From the NCBI GenBank assembly GCA_017999365.1, contig JAGNLW010000004.1:62001-126000 (forward strand): a stretch of 64,000 bases of DNA, read 5' to 3'. The translations under genes and the position numbers were made by a program. Every line of letters starts with the position of its first letter. Positions within the stretch are counted from its first letter, which is position 1. Below, piece by piece: positions 25,410-34,499 of the stretch. The notes under the pieces were generated by a model that was not told the origin of the DNA, ran no database searches, and saw only the letters and a program-made list of their open reading frames with translations. The stretch is from Candidatus Aminicenantota bacterium. Its GTDB lineage: Bacteria > Acidobacteriota > Aminicenantia > Aminicenantales > Saccharicenantaceae.

Positions 25410-26636
25410 TTATTCGGCCCGACCGGCCACCAGGCCGGAGGCCCAGGCCCAGCCGAGGTTGTAGCCGCCGCGGCCGGCCTGGACGTCGAGGACCTCGCCG
25501 GCGAAATAGAGCCCGCGCCGGAGCCGGGACTCGAGCGTCCCGGGCAGGACCTGCCGGGCGTCGACGCCGCCGGCGGTGAATTCGGCCTCGTTCCAGCCCC
25601 GCGTGCCCTGGACGCGGAATTCCCTGGCCTTGAGCAGCCCGGCCAGCCGCCCGGTCGCCGCCCGCTCGTCGCCGGTCCCCGCGGCATACCCCTGTTCCTG
25701 GAGCAGGCGCGCCAGGAAACGCGAGAACCTCTCCGGCAAGATGCCCGTCCCCAGGTCCTCGGCCGCCCAGCCGGCGGCCAGCCGGTCGCGGAAGAGGGCG
25801 GCCAGTTCCTCTTGGCCGACGAAGGGCGCGAAGTCGACGACGACGGCCGTGTCGTCGCGGCCGTCCCGGTTCAAGGCCACCGACAGGCTTTCGCTGACGT
25901 CGAGGACGGCCGTGCCCGACAGCCCGTACTGGGTGAACAGGAGCTCGCCGTCGGCGGTCTGGGCGGCCCGGCCGCCGATCCGGCTCTCGACCCGGGCCCG
26001 CATCCGCAGCCCCTGGAGGAAATGGCACATCCGGACCCTGACGAGCAGGGGCACGGCGCTCGGCACGGGCGGCACGATGCGGTGCCCGGCGGCCGTGGCC
26101 AGGGCGTAGCCGGAGCCGTCCGATCCCAAAGCTGGGTAGGACCGGCCGCCGGCGGCCAGGACGACGGCCCGGGCCCGGACGGTGCGGCCGTCCTCGGAGA
26201 CGACGTCCAAGGCCCCCGCGGGGCCCGCGATCGAGCGGACCGTGAAGCGCGTCTCCACGGCCACCCGGAGCCGCCGGAGCTCGATCTCGAGGACCCGCAG
26301 CACCGAAGCCGCCTGGTTCGTCGCCGGCCAGACCCGGCCGCTTTCGTCCGTGGTCAGCCGCAGGCCCAAGCCCTCGAAGAAGGAGCGGATCTCCGCCGCG
26401 CCGCAGCGGGCCAGGACCGAGGCGACGAGCCCCGGATCGGTCGAAGTGAAGGCCGAGGGCGCGAGCCTCTCGTTCGAGATGTTGCAGCGGCCGCCGCCTG
26501 TCGCCAGGAGCTTCTTGCCGGTCGAGGGCAGCCGCTCGAGCACGGCGACCGAGGCGCCTCCGCGGGCGGCGGCCACGGCCGCGGTCATACCGGCGGCCCC
26601 GGCCCCGACAACGGCGACATCGACTCGTTCGGGCAC
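25410..26636 (-). CDS. HI0933/BaiN-family FAD-dependent oxidoreductase
   Basis: This 408-residue flavoprotein begins with a dinucleotide-binding fold (VAVVGAGAAGMTAAVAAARGG, residues ~6-26) and carries the family signature TGGGRCNISN (about residues 47-56). It ends with YFAGEVLDVQAGRGGYNLGWAWASG, which contacts FAD. The family includes BaiN, proposed in bile-acid dehydroxylation, but most members have no proven substrate. The start is inferred as GTG 26636 from alignment. No strong ribosome-binding site is visible. It lies 16 bases upstream of the GH95-type gene, so co-transcription is possible. Confidence 0.88.
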   Translation of the reverse strand: MPERVDVAVVGAGAAGMTAAVAAARGGASVAVLERLPSTGKKLLATGGGRCNISNERLAPSAFTSTDPGLVASVLARCGAAEIRSFFEGLGLRLTTDESGRVWPATNQAASVLRVLEIELRRLRVAVETRFTVRSIAGPAGALDVVSEDGRTVRARAVVLAAGGRSYPALGSDGSGYALATAAGHRIVPPVPSAVPLLVRVRMCHFLQGLRMRARVESRIGGRAAQTADGELLFTQYGLSGTAVLDVSESLSVALNRDGRDDTAVVVDFAPFVGQEELAALFRDRLAAGWAAEDLGTGILPERFSRFLARLLQEQGYAAGTGDERAATGRLAGLLKAREFRVQGTRGWNEAEFTAGGVDARQVLPGTLESRLRRGLYFAGEVLDVQAGRGGYNLGWAWASGLVAGRAE

Positions 26637-26695
26637 GGGGGCAGTGTAGCCCAAGAGGGCGGCCCGGTAAAGGGCGGGGCGTGGGCGCTGGGCGG

Positions 26696-27082
26696 CTAGG
26701 CGCCCAGGACCTGGCAGGCCCGCTCGATGTTGGAGACGTCCAGGACGACCGAGACGCCGTTGCCCTTGCGCGACAGGGTGCCGTAGATGTACTCGATGTT
26801 GATGCCCTCGTCTCCGAGCTTGGTCGTCAGCTCGGCCAAGGCCCCCGGCCGGTTCTCCAGGTCGACCCGGATGACATCCCGGAGCTCGGTCGTATAGCTG
26901 AGCTTGCCGAGCAGCTTGACGGCCTTGTTGAGCTGCTGGACGACGAGCTTGGCCGTGTCGTGGAAGACGCCGATGGCGTCGATGTTGATCTCGTTCTCGG
27001 CCAGGAAGCTGCACAGGTCCCCCAGCTGGGACGGCTTGTTCTCGAGGATGACGTAGATCTCGGTGATGCGTTCGACGACCAT
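26696..27082 (-). CDS. Tandem ACT-domain protein
   Basis: This 128-residue cytosolic protein is made only of two ACT domains (about residues 5-65 and 70-128). The first contains ENKPSQLGDLCSFLAENEINI and the second ENRPGALAELTTKLGDEGINI, each the classic glycine-turn plus helix of an amino-acid-binding ACT fold. Such stand-alone double-ACT proteins are thought to sense amino acids. No enzyme is fused and the ligand is unknown. It lies 59 bases upstream of the BaiN-like gene and 68 bases downstream of glcD on the same strand. Confidence 0.88.
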   Translation of the reverse strand: MVVERITEIYVILENKPSQLGDLCSFLAENEINIDAIGVFHDTAKLVVQQLNKAVKLLGKLSYTTELRDVIRVDLENRPGALAELTTKLGDEGINIEYIYGTLSRKGNGVSVVLDVSNIERACQVLGA

Positions 27083-27150
27083 GACGGACCCCCTATGACG
27101 AAGGATTGATCATAGCCCCTTGCGCTCCAGGTATAGCACGAAGGCCTGTC

Positions 27151-28569
27151 CTAGTCAAAGATCTTGCCGGGGTTCATGATGCCCCGGGGATCGAAGACCT
27201 TCTTGATGCCGCGCATGATCTCGATCTGCCGGGCGTCGAAGACGAGCGGCAGATAGGGCTTTTTGACCAGGCCGATGCCGTGCTCGCCGGAGATGACCCC
27301 GCCGCGGCGGCGGCAGTCCTCGAAGATCTCCCGCCGGACGCCGTCGGCCTTGTCCCGCCAGGCGGCTTCGGGGATAGGGACCATGGCCCCGTTCTCGTAG
27401 CGGGCCTTCATGATGTGGGTGTGGACGTTGCCGTCGGCGGCGTGGCCGAAGGTCGGCAGCCACAGGCCGGTGCGGGCCGCGATGTCCCGGACGGCGCGGA
27501 CGTGCCCGGCCACCTCGGCCCGGGGCACGGCGATGTCGAGGATCTCGACGGTCCCGGCCTTGATGGCGTCGTAGATCTGGGAGCGGATGGCCAGGACCTC
27601 CTCCTGCTTGCTGGGCGTGTCGGCGATGAAGACGTCGATGGCCCCCTTCTCGCAGCAGATCTCGGCCACGGCCTGGGACAGCCGGTCCATCTCCTCGTCC
27701 GACGAGGCGTCGAGGATGATCAGGAGATGGGTCCGGCCGAGCTTGGTCGGCCAGGTCTTGCGGATGTGGGCTTCGGTCAGGACGATGGGCTCGATCTCCA
27801 GGAACTCCACGGCCAGGGGGACGATGCCCCGCTTCATGATCAGGGGCACGGTCTCCAGGGCCGGCTCGAGGGCGTCGAAGGGCACGACGAGCGAGCGCGT
27901 CTGGCCGGGCCGGGCCTTGAGGTGGAGGACGATCTCGGTGACGACGCCGAGCGTGCCCTCGGAGCCGATGACGAGGTGCATGAGGTTGTAGCCCGTGCTC
28001 GATTTCTCGAGCTTGCCGCCCAGGCGCAGGACGTCCCCGGACGGCGTCACCAGGGTCAGGCCGCGCACGTAGGTCCGGATGGTCCCATACTTGACGGCCC
28101 GGCTGCCGCCGGCGTTGGTGGCCACCAGGCCGCCCATCATGGCGCTCTCGTCGCCCGGGTGGGGCGGGAAGGTCAGCCCGGCCTCCTCGACGGCCCGGGC
28201 GAAATCGGCCAGCCGGACGCCGGCCTCGGTCACGGCCATCTGGTTGTCGGCGTCGACCTCCAGGACGCGGGCCATGCGCTCGAGCGACAGGACGATGCCG
28301 CCCCGGACGGGAACGCAGCCGCCGCACAGGCCGGTCGCCCCGCCGCGCGGGGTGACGGGGACGCCGTGCGCGTCGGCCAGGCGCAGGACGGCCGCGACCT
28401 CCTCGGTCGAGCCCGGCTTGACGACCAGGTCCGGGTCGCGGGCGATCTCGCGGAGCGAAAATTCGTCGTGGCCGTAGTCGGCCGTGCGCTCGGGATCGGA
28501 GTCGACATGGGCCGCTCCGACGGCGGCCTCGAGGGCGGCCCGGAGGTCGGGCGAAAGGATCGCGGACAT
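27151..28569 (-). CDS. FAD-linked oxidase, glycolate/D-lactate dehydrogenase GlcD type
   Basis: This 472-residue enzyme oxidises a 2-hydroxy acid (glycolate, D-lactate or D-2-hydroxyglutarate) to the 2-oxo acid. The N-terminal PCMH FAD-binding domain has PRGGATGLCGGCVPVRGGI (about residues 75-93) and GGLVATNAGGSRAVKYG. The C-terminal FAD_oxidase_C domain ends with FGHAADGNVHTHIM and ISGEHGIGLVKK, which bind metal and substrate. No GlcE or GlcF subunit lies nearby, so it may act alone or with an electron-transfer flavoprotein. It follows the thermonuclease gene by 3 bases. Confidence 0.9.
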   Translation of the reverse strand: MSAILSPDLRAALEAAVGAAHVDSDPERTADYGHDEFSLREIARDPDLVVKPGSTEEVAAVLRLADAHGVPVTPRGGATGLCGGCVPVRGGIVLSLERMARVLEVDADNQMAVTEAGVRLADFARAVEEAGLTFPPHPGDESAMMGGLVATNAGGSRAVKYGTIRTYVRGLTLVTPSGDVLRLGGKLEKSSTGYNLMHLVIGSEGTLGVVTEIVLHLKARPGQTRSLVVPFDALEPALETVPLIMKRGIVPLAVEFLEIEPIVLTEAHIRKTWPTKLGRTHLLIILDASSDEEMDRLSQAVAEICCEKGAIDVFIADTPSKQEEVLAIRSQIYDAIKAGTVEILDIAVPRAEVAGHVRAVRDIAARTGLWLPTFGHAADGNVHTHIMKARYENGAMVPIPEAAWRDKADGVRREIFEDCRRRGGVISGEHGIGLVKKPYLPLVFDARQIEIMRGIKKVFDPRGIMNPGKIFD

Positions 28570-28572
28570 GGG

Positions 28573-29391
28573 CTACTCCTGGCCGCCCGTCCGGACGAGT
28601 TGGACGGGCAGGCCGATCATGATCTGGGGACGGCCTTTGTAGAGCTCGACGAGGCCGGTGGCTTCGAGCGTCCGGCCCGCGAAGTCGAGGGAGCCGGGCA
28701 GGGTCTTGAAGACCTCGGGGGGGATGGCCGCGTCGAAGGCGGCCCCCTCGGCCTCGAGGAGGTGGAAGCCGCCCCGCTTGAACTGGCGGCGACAGCGGAA
28801 GCGGACGGTCAGGACCTCGCCCACGCGGGCCGAGGCGGCCTCGGCGGCGATCACGGGATAGGGCTCCTCCCGCCACAGCCCCCGGCCGGCCCGGCGGGCC
28901 TCCGCTTCGGCCTCCCGCAGCTGCCGCCTGAGGTCCTCGTCGAAAGGGAACTTCAGGAAGGCGTGGGCGTAACCGTCCCGGACGAGCCGGACGTTGAAGC
29001 TCTCGCCCCCCTCGGTGCGGACGAAGGCCAGGAGCCGGCCGTAGTCGTCGCGCTCCTCGGGGCCGCGGACGAGCTCGACGGTGGTCCGGTAGAGCCGGCT
29101 GAAGGCGTAACGCTTGGCCAAAAAGGCCAGGAGCCGGACCGGTTCGCGCTCGTCGTCGAGCTCGGGGGTGTCGACGCCGATGAGCCGGACCTTCTCCTCG
29201 CCCAATCCGTGCAGGCGGACCCTGATGGTGTCGCCATCGTAGACCGTCGTCACCAGGCCCTTGAGGACGTCGCCGGGGCGGGCCGAGGGACGCGGCGGGG
29301 CCGGGGCCTGGGAACGGATGGCGGCGGCGCACACGACGGCCAGGACGGCCGACGCCGCGGCGATCGAGGGCGCGAGGCGGCGGGCGCTCAA
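28573..29391 (-). CDS. Thermonuclease-family protein with a C-terminal OB-like domain, TTG start
   Basis: This 272-residue protein starts at TTG 29391 (TTGA overlap with the transketolase stop). A signal or anchor helix (about residues 8-22) is followed by a staphylococcal-nuclease-like domain (about 40-175) with YDGDTIRV, RLIGVDTPELDDEREP and DDYGRLLAFV. These supply the calcium-binding Asp residues and catalytic Arg positions. The last ~80 residues, ending in VELYKGRPQIMIG, look like an OB-fold nucleic-acid-binding module. It is probably exported and degrades external DNA or RNA. Coupling to transketolase is unexpected functionally. Confidence 0.85.
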   Translation of the reverse strand: MSARRLAPSIAAASAVLAVVCAAAIRSQAPAPPRPSARPGDVLKGLVTTVYDGDTIRVRLHGLGEEKVRLIGVDTPELDDEREPVRLLAFLAKRYAFSRLYRTTVELVRGPEERDDYGRLLAFVRTEGGESFNVRLVRDGYAHAFLKFPFDEDLRRQLREAEAEARRAGRGLWREEPYPVIAAEAASARVGEVLTVRFRCRRQFKRGGFHLLEAEGAAFDAAIPPEVFKTLPGSLDFAGRTLEATGLVELYKGRPQIMIGLPVQLVRTGGQE

Positions 29392-31217
29392 CGGCCGAGG
29401 AGCTCCCGGACGGCCCGGACGATGTGCCCGGCCGAGATGCCGAAGCGCTCCAGGAGCTCGTCGGGCTTGCCCGACCGCGGCAGCTCGCGGACGCAGAGGT
29501 GGACGACCTTGGCCTCGCCGGCCAGGGCGGCCGCCACGGCCTCGCCCAGACCGCCGGCCGGGAAGTGGTCCTCGACCACGACGACCCGGCCGCCCGTGGC
29601 CGCGGCCTCGCGGCGGAGGCCCTCGACGTCGAGCGGGGCGACGGAATAGGCGTCGAGGACGCGCAGGCCGATGCCCTCCTTCTTCAGCAGGTCGCAGGCC
29701 TTGACGGCCTCGTGGAGCGTGACGCCGGCGGCGACGGCCGTGACGGCGTCCCCCTCCCCTTTCCGCAGGACCTTGGAGCCGCCGATCGGAAAGGTCTCTC
29801 CGGCGGGATACAGGAGGGGCGTCGCCGGGCGCGAGGTCCGGATGTAGCACAGGCCCCTGTGGGCCGCCGCGGCCGCGACGCAGGCCTCGGACGAGACGGC
29901 GTCGCCCGGGTAGAGGACGACGCAGCCCGGGATGGGCCGGAACATGGCCAGGTCCTCGAGCCCCATCTGGGACGGGCCGTCCTCGCCGATGCTGACCCCG
30001 ACGTGGGAGCCGCAGAGCTTGATGTTGGAGAACGAGTAGGCGGCCATACGGACCTGGTCGTGGGCCCGGGTCAGGAAGGCGGCGAAGGTGGCCATGAAGG
30101 GGATGTAGCCCTTGGCCGCCAGGCCCATGCCCACGCCGACCATGTTCTGCTCGGCGATGTAGCCCTGGAAGGCGCGGTCCGGGAAGGCCTCGAAGAACTT
30201 GTCGGCGTAGGTCGAGTTCTTGACGTCGCCGTCGACGGCCACGACCCGGGGGTCGACCTTGGCCAGGTTGAGGAGGGCGTTGCCGTAGGCCAGGCGGGTC
30301 GCGGTCTTTTCCGTGTAGGTCGTCCGGGGGAAACCCATGGCCACGACGATCTTCATCTTGCGGAACGGCTTGGGCTTGTGGATGAAGCGGCGGGCGTCGA
30401 CCTCCGGCGTCGGCCCGAGCTCTTCGAGGGCCCGGGCCAGCTCGTCGGCCTTGAGGGGCTTGCCGTGCCAGCCGTTGCGGTCCTCGATGAAGCTGACGCC
30501 CTTGCCCTTGAGGGTCCGGGCCAGGACGGCGGTGGGCCGGCCCTTCTTGCCGGCCCGCTGGAGGCCGGCCAGGACCTTGTCGATCTTGTGACCGTCGACG
30601 ACGACGGCGTCCCAGCCGAAGGCGGCGAACTTGCGCTTGAGGGCGGCCAGGTCGTGGCCGTGCATGGTCCAATCGGACTGGCCGAGCCGGTTGACGTCGA
30701 CGACGGCGACGAGGTTGCGGAGCTTCCAGTGGGCCGCCGCGGCCGCGGCCTCCCAGACCTGGCCCTCCGCGCACTCGCCGTCGCCGAGAAGCACGAAGGT
30801 GCGGCCCGGCGACCGGTCCAGGCGCTGGGCCAGGGCCAGGCCGGCCCCGACCGACAGGCCCTGGCCGAGAGAGCCGGTGGCGGCCTTGATCCAGGGCATG
30901 CGGGGCGTCGGGTGGCCCTCGAGGTCGCTCGAGATCTTGCGCAGGTCAAGGAGGCTCTCGGGCGGCAGGATGCCGGCTTCGGCGTAGGCCGCCCAGAGTA
31001 GGGGCGCGGCGTGGCCCTTGGACAGGACGAACTCGTCGGCCGCCGGGTCGTGCGGATCGGCCGGGTTCCAGCGCATCTCGCGGAAGAACAGGCAGGCCAC
31101 GAGGTCGGCCGCGGAGAGACAGGTCGTCGGGTGCCCCGAGCCGGCCGCCGTGGTCATGCGCAGGGAGTGGGCGCGGAGGCGGGCGGCGATGCGGGCGAGG
31201 TGTTTGGTTCTGGCCAT
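29388..31217 (-). CDS. Transketolase (single-chain)
   Basis: This 609-residue TPP enzyme transfers two-carbon units between ketose and aldose phosphates in the non-oxidative pentose phosphate pathway. The N-terminal half shows GSGHPTTCLSAADLVA, FVLSKGHAAPLLWAAY and the TPP/Mg site GDGECAEGQVWEAA. The second half has the pyrimidine-binding domain (RVVAVDGDVKNSTY, YIAEQNMVGVGMGLA) and a C-terminal domain. The length and motifs resemble the shorter animal-type transketolases (~620 residues) rather than the ~660-residue E. coli type. It lies 13 bases downstream of the dGTPase gene. Confidence 0.93.
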   Translation of the reverse strand: MARTKHLARIAARLRAHSLRMTTAAGSGHPTTCLSAADLVACLFFREMRWNPADPHDPAADEFVLSKGHAAPLLWAAYAEAGILPPESLLDLRKISSDLEGHPTPRMPWIKAATGSLGQGLSVGAGLALAQRLDRSPGRTFVLLGDGECAEGQVWEAAAAAAHWKLRNLVAVVDVNRLGQSDWTMHGHDLAALKRKFAAFGWDAVVVDGHKIDKVLAGLQRAGKKGRPTAVLARTLKGKGVSFIEDRNGWHGKPLKADELARALEELGPTPEVDARRFIHKPKPFRKMKIVVAMGFPRTTYTEKTATRLAYGNALLNLAKVDPRVVAVDGDVKNSTYADKFFEAFPDRAFQGYIAEQNMVGVGMGLAAKGYIPFMATFAAFLTRAHDQVRMAAYSFSNIKLCGSHVGVSIGEDGPSQMGLEDLAMFRPIPGCVVLYPGDAVSSEACVAAAAAHRGLCYIRTSRPATPLLYPAGETFPIGGSKVLRKGEGDAVTAVAAGVTLHEAVKACDLLKKEGIGLRVLDAYSVAPLDVEGLRREAAATGGRVVVVEDHFPAGGLGEAVAAALAGEAKVVHLCVRELPRSGKPDELLERFGISAGHIVRAVRELLGR

Positions 31218-31230
31218 GGATCGGTGCTCC

Positions 31231-32265
31231 TTAGAGGATGGGCCAGGCCTTGGGGAGGAAGACCTGCTCGTAGAGGGCCATGGCGTAGCGGTCGGTCATG
31301 CCGGCGATGAAGTCCCCGACCCGGACGATCTCCGGGTCGCCGGCCGGATACGGCCGGATGTATTCCTGGGGACGCTCCGTGATGTAGCCGAAGAGGTCGG
31401 TGATGATCTTCTCGGTCTTGCGCAGCTCGTCCCGGGCGGCGGAGTTGAAGTAGACGTTCCGGTAGAGGAACTCGCGCAGCTCGACGACGGCCCTCATGAT
31501 GCGGTCGCTCATGGCGATGCGCTCGAGGCCCGCGGCCAGGCTGGCCTCGACGACGTCGAGGACCATGCGGTCGATGCGCGTGGCGTGCCATTTCCCCAAG
31601 ACCTTGACCAGTCCGGCCGGGATGTCCTCTTCCCTGATGATGCCGGCCCGGAGCGCATCGTCGACGTCGTGGTTGACGTAGGCGATGACGTCGGAGACCC
31701 GGACGATCTGTCCCTCGAGGGTCGAGGGCATGTCCTCGGCGTCCTGGTCGAAGATCTCGCCCCGGCCCTTGGAGTGGCGGTGGATGCCGTCGCGGACCTC
31801 GAAGGTCAGGTTGAGGCCCTTGCCCTCGTACTCGAGCTTCTCGACGACCCGCAGGCTCTGGTCGGCGTGGTGGAAGCCGAGGGGCAGGAGCTTGCGCAGG
31901 GTCTGCTCGCCGGCGTGGCCGAACGGGGTGTGGCCGAGGTCGTGGCCGAGGGCGATGGCCTCGGTCAGGTCCTCGTTGAGGCGCAGGGCCTTGGCGATGG
32001 TCCGGGCGATCTGGGAGACCTCGAGGCAGTGGGTCAGCCGCGTCCGGTAGTGGTCGCCGAACGGCGACAGGAAGACCTGGGTCTTGTGCTTGAGGCGGCG
32101 GAAGGATTTGGAGTGGATGATGCGGTCGCGGTCGCGCTGGAAATCCGTCCGCAGGACGTGCGGCGCTTCGGACCGGACCCTCCCCCGCGAGGCCGAGCTC
32201 AGGCAGGCTTTGGGCGAGAGGACCTGGCGCTCGGTCCGTTCCAGCTCTTCGCGGATGGTCATCAT
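31231..32265 (-). CDS. dgt: Deoxyguanosinetriphosphate triphosphohydrolase-like protein (HD domain)
   Basis: This 344-residue HD-domain phosphohydrolase removes triphosphate from dNTPs. It shows the family N-terminus SEAPHVLRTDFQRDRDRIIHSKSFRRLKHKTQVF, then the metal ligands H..HD in RTRLTHCLEVSQ and IALGHDLGHTPFGHAGE, and a later Asp in IVRVSDVIAYVNHD. The start is the first of two adjacent ATGs (32265), with GGAG five bases upstream and a TATAAT at 32292-32287 on the minus strand. The open frame extends upstream through the divergent yggS gene and is not real there. Confidence 0.92.
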   Translation of the reverse strand: MMTIREELERTERQVLSPKACLSSASRGRVRSEAPHVLRTDFQRDRDRIIHSKSFRRLKHKTQVFLSPFGDHYRTRLTHCLEVSQIARTIAKALRLNEDLTEAIALGHDLGHTPFGHAGEQTLRKLLPLGFHHADQSLRVVEKLEYEGKGLNLTFEVRDGIHRHSKGRGEIFDQDAEDMPSTLEGQIVRVSDVIAYVNHDVDDALRAGIIREEDIPAGLVKVLGKWHATRIDRMVLDVVEASLAAGLERIAMSDRIMRAVVELREFLYRNVYFNSAARDELRKTEKIITDLFGYITERPQEYIRPYPAGDPEIVRVGDFIAGMTDRYAMALYEQVFLPKAWPIL

Positions 32266-32286
32266 GGTTCTCCGGAGGAAGGGCCG

Positions 32287-32327
32287 ATTATAACCCAGCC
32301 GCGCCCATAAAAGAAGTGTGCTAGAAT
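32287..32327. promoter_or_regulatory. Divergent dgt / yggS promoters
   Basis: Minus strand: TATAAT (32292-32287), about 22 bases before the dgt ATG, giving a short leader with a ribosome-binding site. Plus strand: TAGAAT (32322-32327), seven bases before the yggS ATG at 32335, giving a predicted leaderless mRNA. No good -35 is visible for either. Confidence 0.5.
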
Positions 32328-32334
32328 GCTCCCG

Positions 32335-32994
32335 ATGAGCGCCATCGCCGCCAGCGTCAAGGCCGTCCTGAGCGAGCTGCCCCCCGGCGTCGAGCTCGTG
32401 GCGGCCGCCAAGACCAGGACCCCGGCCGAGATCCTCGAAGCCGTCGAGGCCGGGGTCCGGATCGTCGGCGAGAACTACGTCCAGGAGGCGGCCGCCGTCG
32501 CCCCGGAGGTCGGCCGACGGGTCCGCTGGCACCTCATCGGCCACCTCCAGACGAACAAGGCCAAAAAGGCCGTCGAGCTCTTCGACCTCGTCGAGACCGT
32601 CGATTCCCTCGGCCTCGGCCGGGAGCTCGACAGGCGGGCCGCCGCCGCCGGTCGGACGATCGACGTCCTCGTCGAGGTCAACAGCGGCCGCGAGCCCCAG
32701 AAGGCCGGGGTCATGCCGGACGACGCCGAGGCCCTGGTCCGGGACCTGGCCGCCCTCCCCTCTCTGCGCGTCCGGGGCGTCATGACCATGGGACCGTTCG
32801 AAGGCGACCCCGAGGACTCCCGCCCCTACTTCAAGGAGACCCGCCGCGTCTTCGAAGCCCTCGAAGCCGCCGCCCTGCCGGGCGTCGAGATGAGGCTGCT
32901 GTCGATGGGCATGAGCCATTCCTGGCGGGTGGCCGTCGAGGAGGGCGCCACGCTGATCCGACTCGGCACGGCCCTGTTCGGCCCGCGGGCCTAG
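32335..32994 (+). CDS. yggS: YggS-type PLP homeostasis protein
   Basis: This 219-residue cytosolic protein of the YggS/PLPBP family binds pyridoxal phosphate and buffers vitamin B6 and amino-acid pools. The PLP lysine is in LVAAAKTRTPAE (about residue 25). Other family marks are VRIVGENYVQEA, WHLIGHLQTNKAKKA, LSMGMSHSW and the final IRLGTALFG. An ATG at 32326 also exists but overlaps the TAGAAT -10, so 32335 is preferred. The 3' end overlaps the truncated ABC ATPase frame by 4 bases. Confidence 0.93.
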   Translation: MSAIAASVKAVLSELPPGVELVAAAKTRTPAEILEAVEAGVRIVGENYVQEAAAVAPEVGRRVRWHLIGHLQTNKAKKAVELFDLVETVDSLGLGRELDRRAAAAGRTIDVLVEVNSGREPQKAGVMPDDAEALVRDLAALPSLRVRGVMTMGPFEGDPEDSRPYFKETRRVFEALEAAALPGVEMRLLSMGMSHSWRVAVEEGATLIRLGTALFGPRA

Positions 32995-33308
32995 CCCCGC
33001 CGGGCATGATCGCCCGCCCCGTCGACGAAGCAGTCGCGGTCCTCGAGCAGCCCGCGGGCCGCATCGATCCCCTTGTCGGCGACCCGGAAGGACTTGCAGA
33101 TGCGGCCGTCGACGAGGAGGGTTCCCGCCGTCGGGCTTTCGAGCAGGCTGACGATGTTGAGCAGGGTCGTCTTGCCCGAACCCGAGGGCCCGATGACCGC
33201 GGTCAGGGCGCCGCGCTCGAACGAGACGTCGATGCCATGCAGGACCTCGGTCGGCACGACGTCGCCGAAACGCTTGGCCAGGCCGCGGGCCTCGATGATG
33301 TCAGCCAT
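32991..33308 (-). pseudogene. ABC transporter ATPase (LolD/MacB type), truncated after Walker A
   Basis: The 105-codon frame starts as a normal LolD-type ATPase: LAKRFGDVVPTEVLHGIDVSFERG, then Walker A GPSGSGKTTLLNIVSLLESPTAGTLLVDG. After residue ~70 it runs into unrelated sequence (ICKSFRVADKGID...) and stops. The Q-loop, ABC signature, Walker B and H-loop, some 150 residues, are missing, so it cannot hydrolyse ATP as a complete NBD. Its ATG overlaps the permease stop. The deletion endpoint lies close to the convergent yggS 3' end. Confidence 0.85.
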
Positions 33309-34499
33309 TGCGGATGACCTCGATCGGGGACAGGCGAGCGGCCTCGCGGGCCGGGATGACCGAGGCGACGGCGGCGCCGAAGACGGCCGGGACGACCAGG
33401 TTGAAGGCGCCGAGCTGGAGCCCGAGGGTCCCGTCCCGAAGAAGCGCAGGAAGGCCAGGCCGATGCCGTAGCCCAGCCCGAGGCCCAGGACCGACCCGCC
33501 GGCGCCGAGGACCAGTCCCTGGATGAGGAAGATGCGGGCCGCCCCCCGGTCGTCGACCCCCATGGCCTTGAGAATGCCGATCTGGCGGGATTTCTGGACG
33601 GCGGCGATACGCAGAACGGAGGCGATGCCGAGCGAGATGGCGAAGAGGACGAAGAACTGGATGACGCCGGACGAGCCGCTCTGCGACCACAGGGCCGTCA
33701 GCAGCTCTTTGTTGCGGGACTGCCAGGACTCGAACTTGACCCGCGAGAACTCCCGCCGCAGTCCCGCGGCAACGGCCTCGGCCCGGAACGGGTCCGCCAC
33801 CCGGACCTCGACGGCGCTGATCCCGTCGAGGCCGAGGAAGCTGCGGGCCCGGTCGAGCGACAGGAAGACCAGGGCGTTGGCCTGGACGGCGCCCAGGTCG
33901 ACGATCCCCTCCACGGTGAACGTCTCCCCCGCCCCCTTGCTGTTGCGGACGAAGAACCGGTCGCCGAGGTCGAGGCGCAGCTTGTCTGCGACCGAAAGGC
34001 CGACGATGGCCGCGTCGCCGGTCAGGCCCGCCCGGCCCGAGCGGAGGTTGCGGTCGAAACGGTAGACGCGGGCGCCCTCCTCGGCCAGGATGCCCTTGAT
34101 GGCCACGGTCTCGGTGGCCCCTCCCCGCTCGATGAAGCCCTGGCCCCCGGCCACTGGGCAGGCGGCCTCGACGCCGGGAGTCGTCTTTAGGAAGTCGTAG
34201 TACGGCCGCCAGGACAGGACCTCGGTCAGCTCGGAATAGGGCACGCGCCGCGAATCGACGGTCTGCCCGTCGCCGGCGAGGAGACTCGTCGGCAGGTCGT
34301 CGGGGGGGAGGAGGAAGATATGGGGGGCCGAGACGACCGTGCGCTCGATGAGGCTCTCCTGGAGCCCGCCGATGAGGGCCGACAGGAAGAACGGCACGGC
34401 CACGCCGACCGCGATGCCGACGAGCAGGAGGACGGACTGGCCCCGCCCCTTCAGGAGGAACCGGAAGGCGATGTGGGTCTCGTACGGACGGACGAACAT
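33301..34499 (-). pseudogene. ABC transporter permease (FtsX/MacB-like) with a frameshift
   Basis: The frame from ATG 34499 encodes a permease with an N-terminal membrane helix (SVLLLVGIAVGVAVPFFLSALIG), a large extracytoplasmic domain, and two further helices (IQFFVLFAISLGIASVL, GLVLGAGGSVLGLGLGYGIGLAF). At about 33425-33445 the protein-like sequence jumps to the -1 frame (LGLQLGAFNLVVPAVFGAAVASVIPAREAARLSPIEVI), which supplies the last helix and the normal FtsX ending. One base appears to be missing. Read straight through, the last helix is lost. It lies between a broken ATPase and a broken membrane-fusion gene. Confidence 0.85.

Noticed and set aside
20411-29649. Very long open frames antisense to real genes (for example opposite the M14 peptidase and GlcD genes)
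   Set aside because: They are Arg/Gly/Pro/Ala/Val-rich with no recognisable domain, and the sense strand carries clear families. GC-rich coding DNA produces such open frames on other frames by default.
33425-33445. Programmed -1 frameshift in the ABC permease
   Set aside because: No X-XXY-YYZ slippery heptamer is visible at the switch point and both partner genes are broken. A deleted base fits better.
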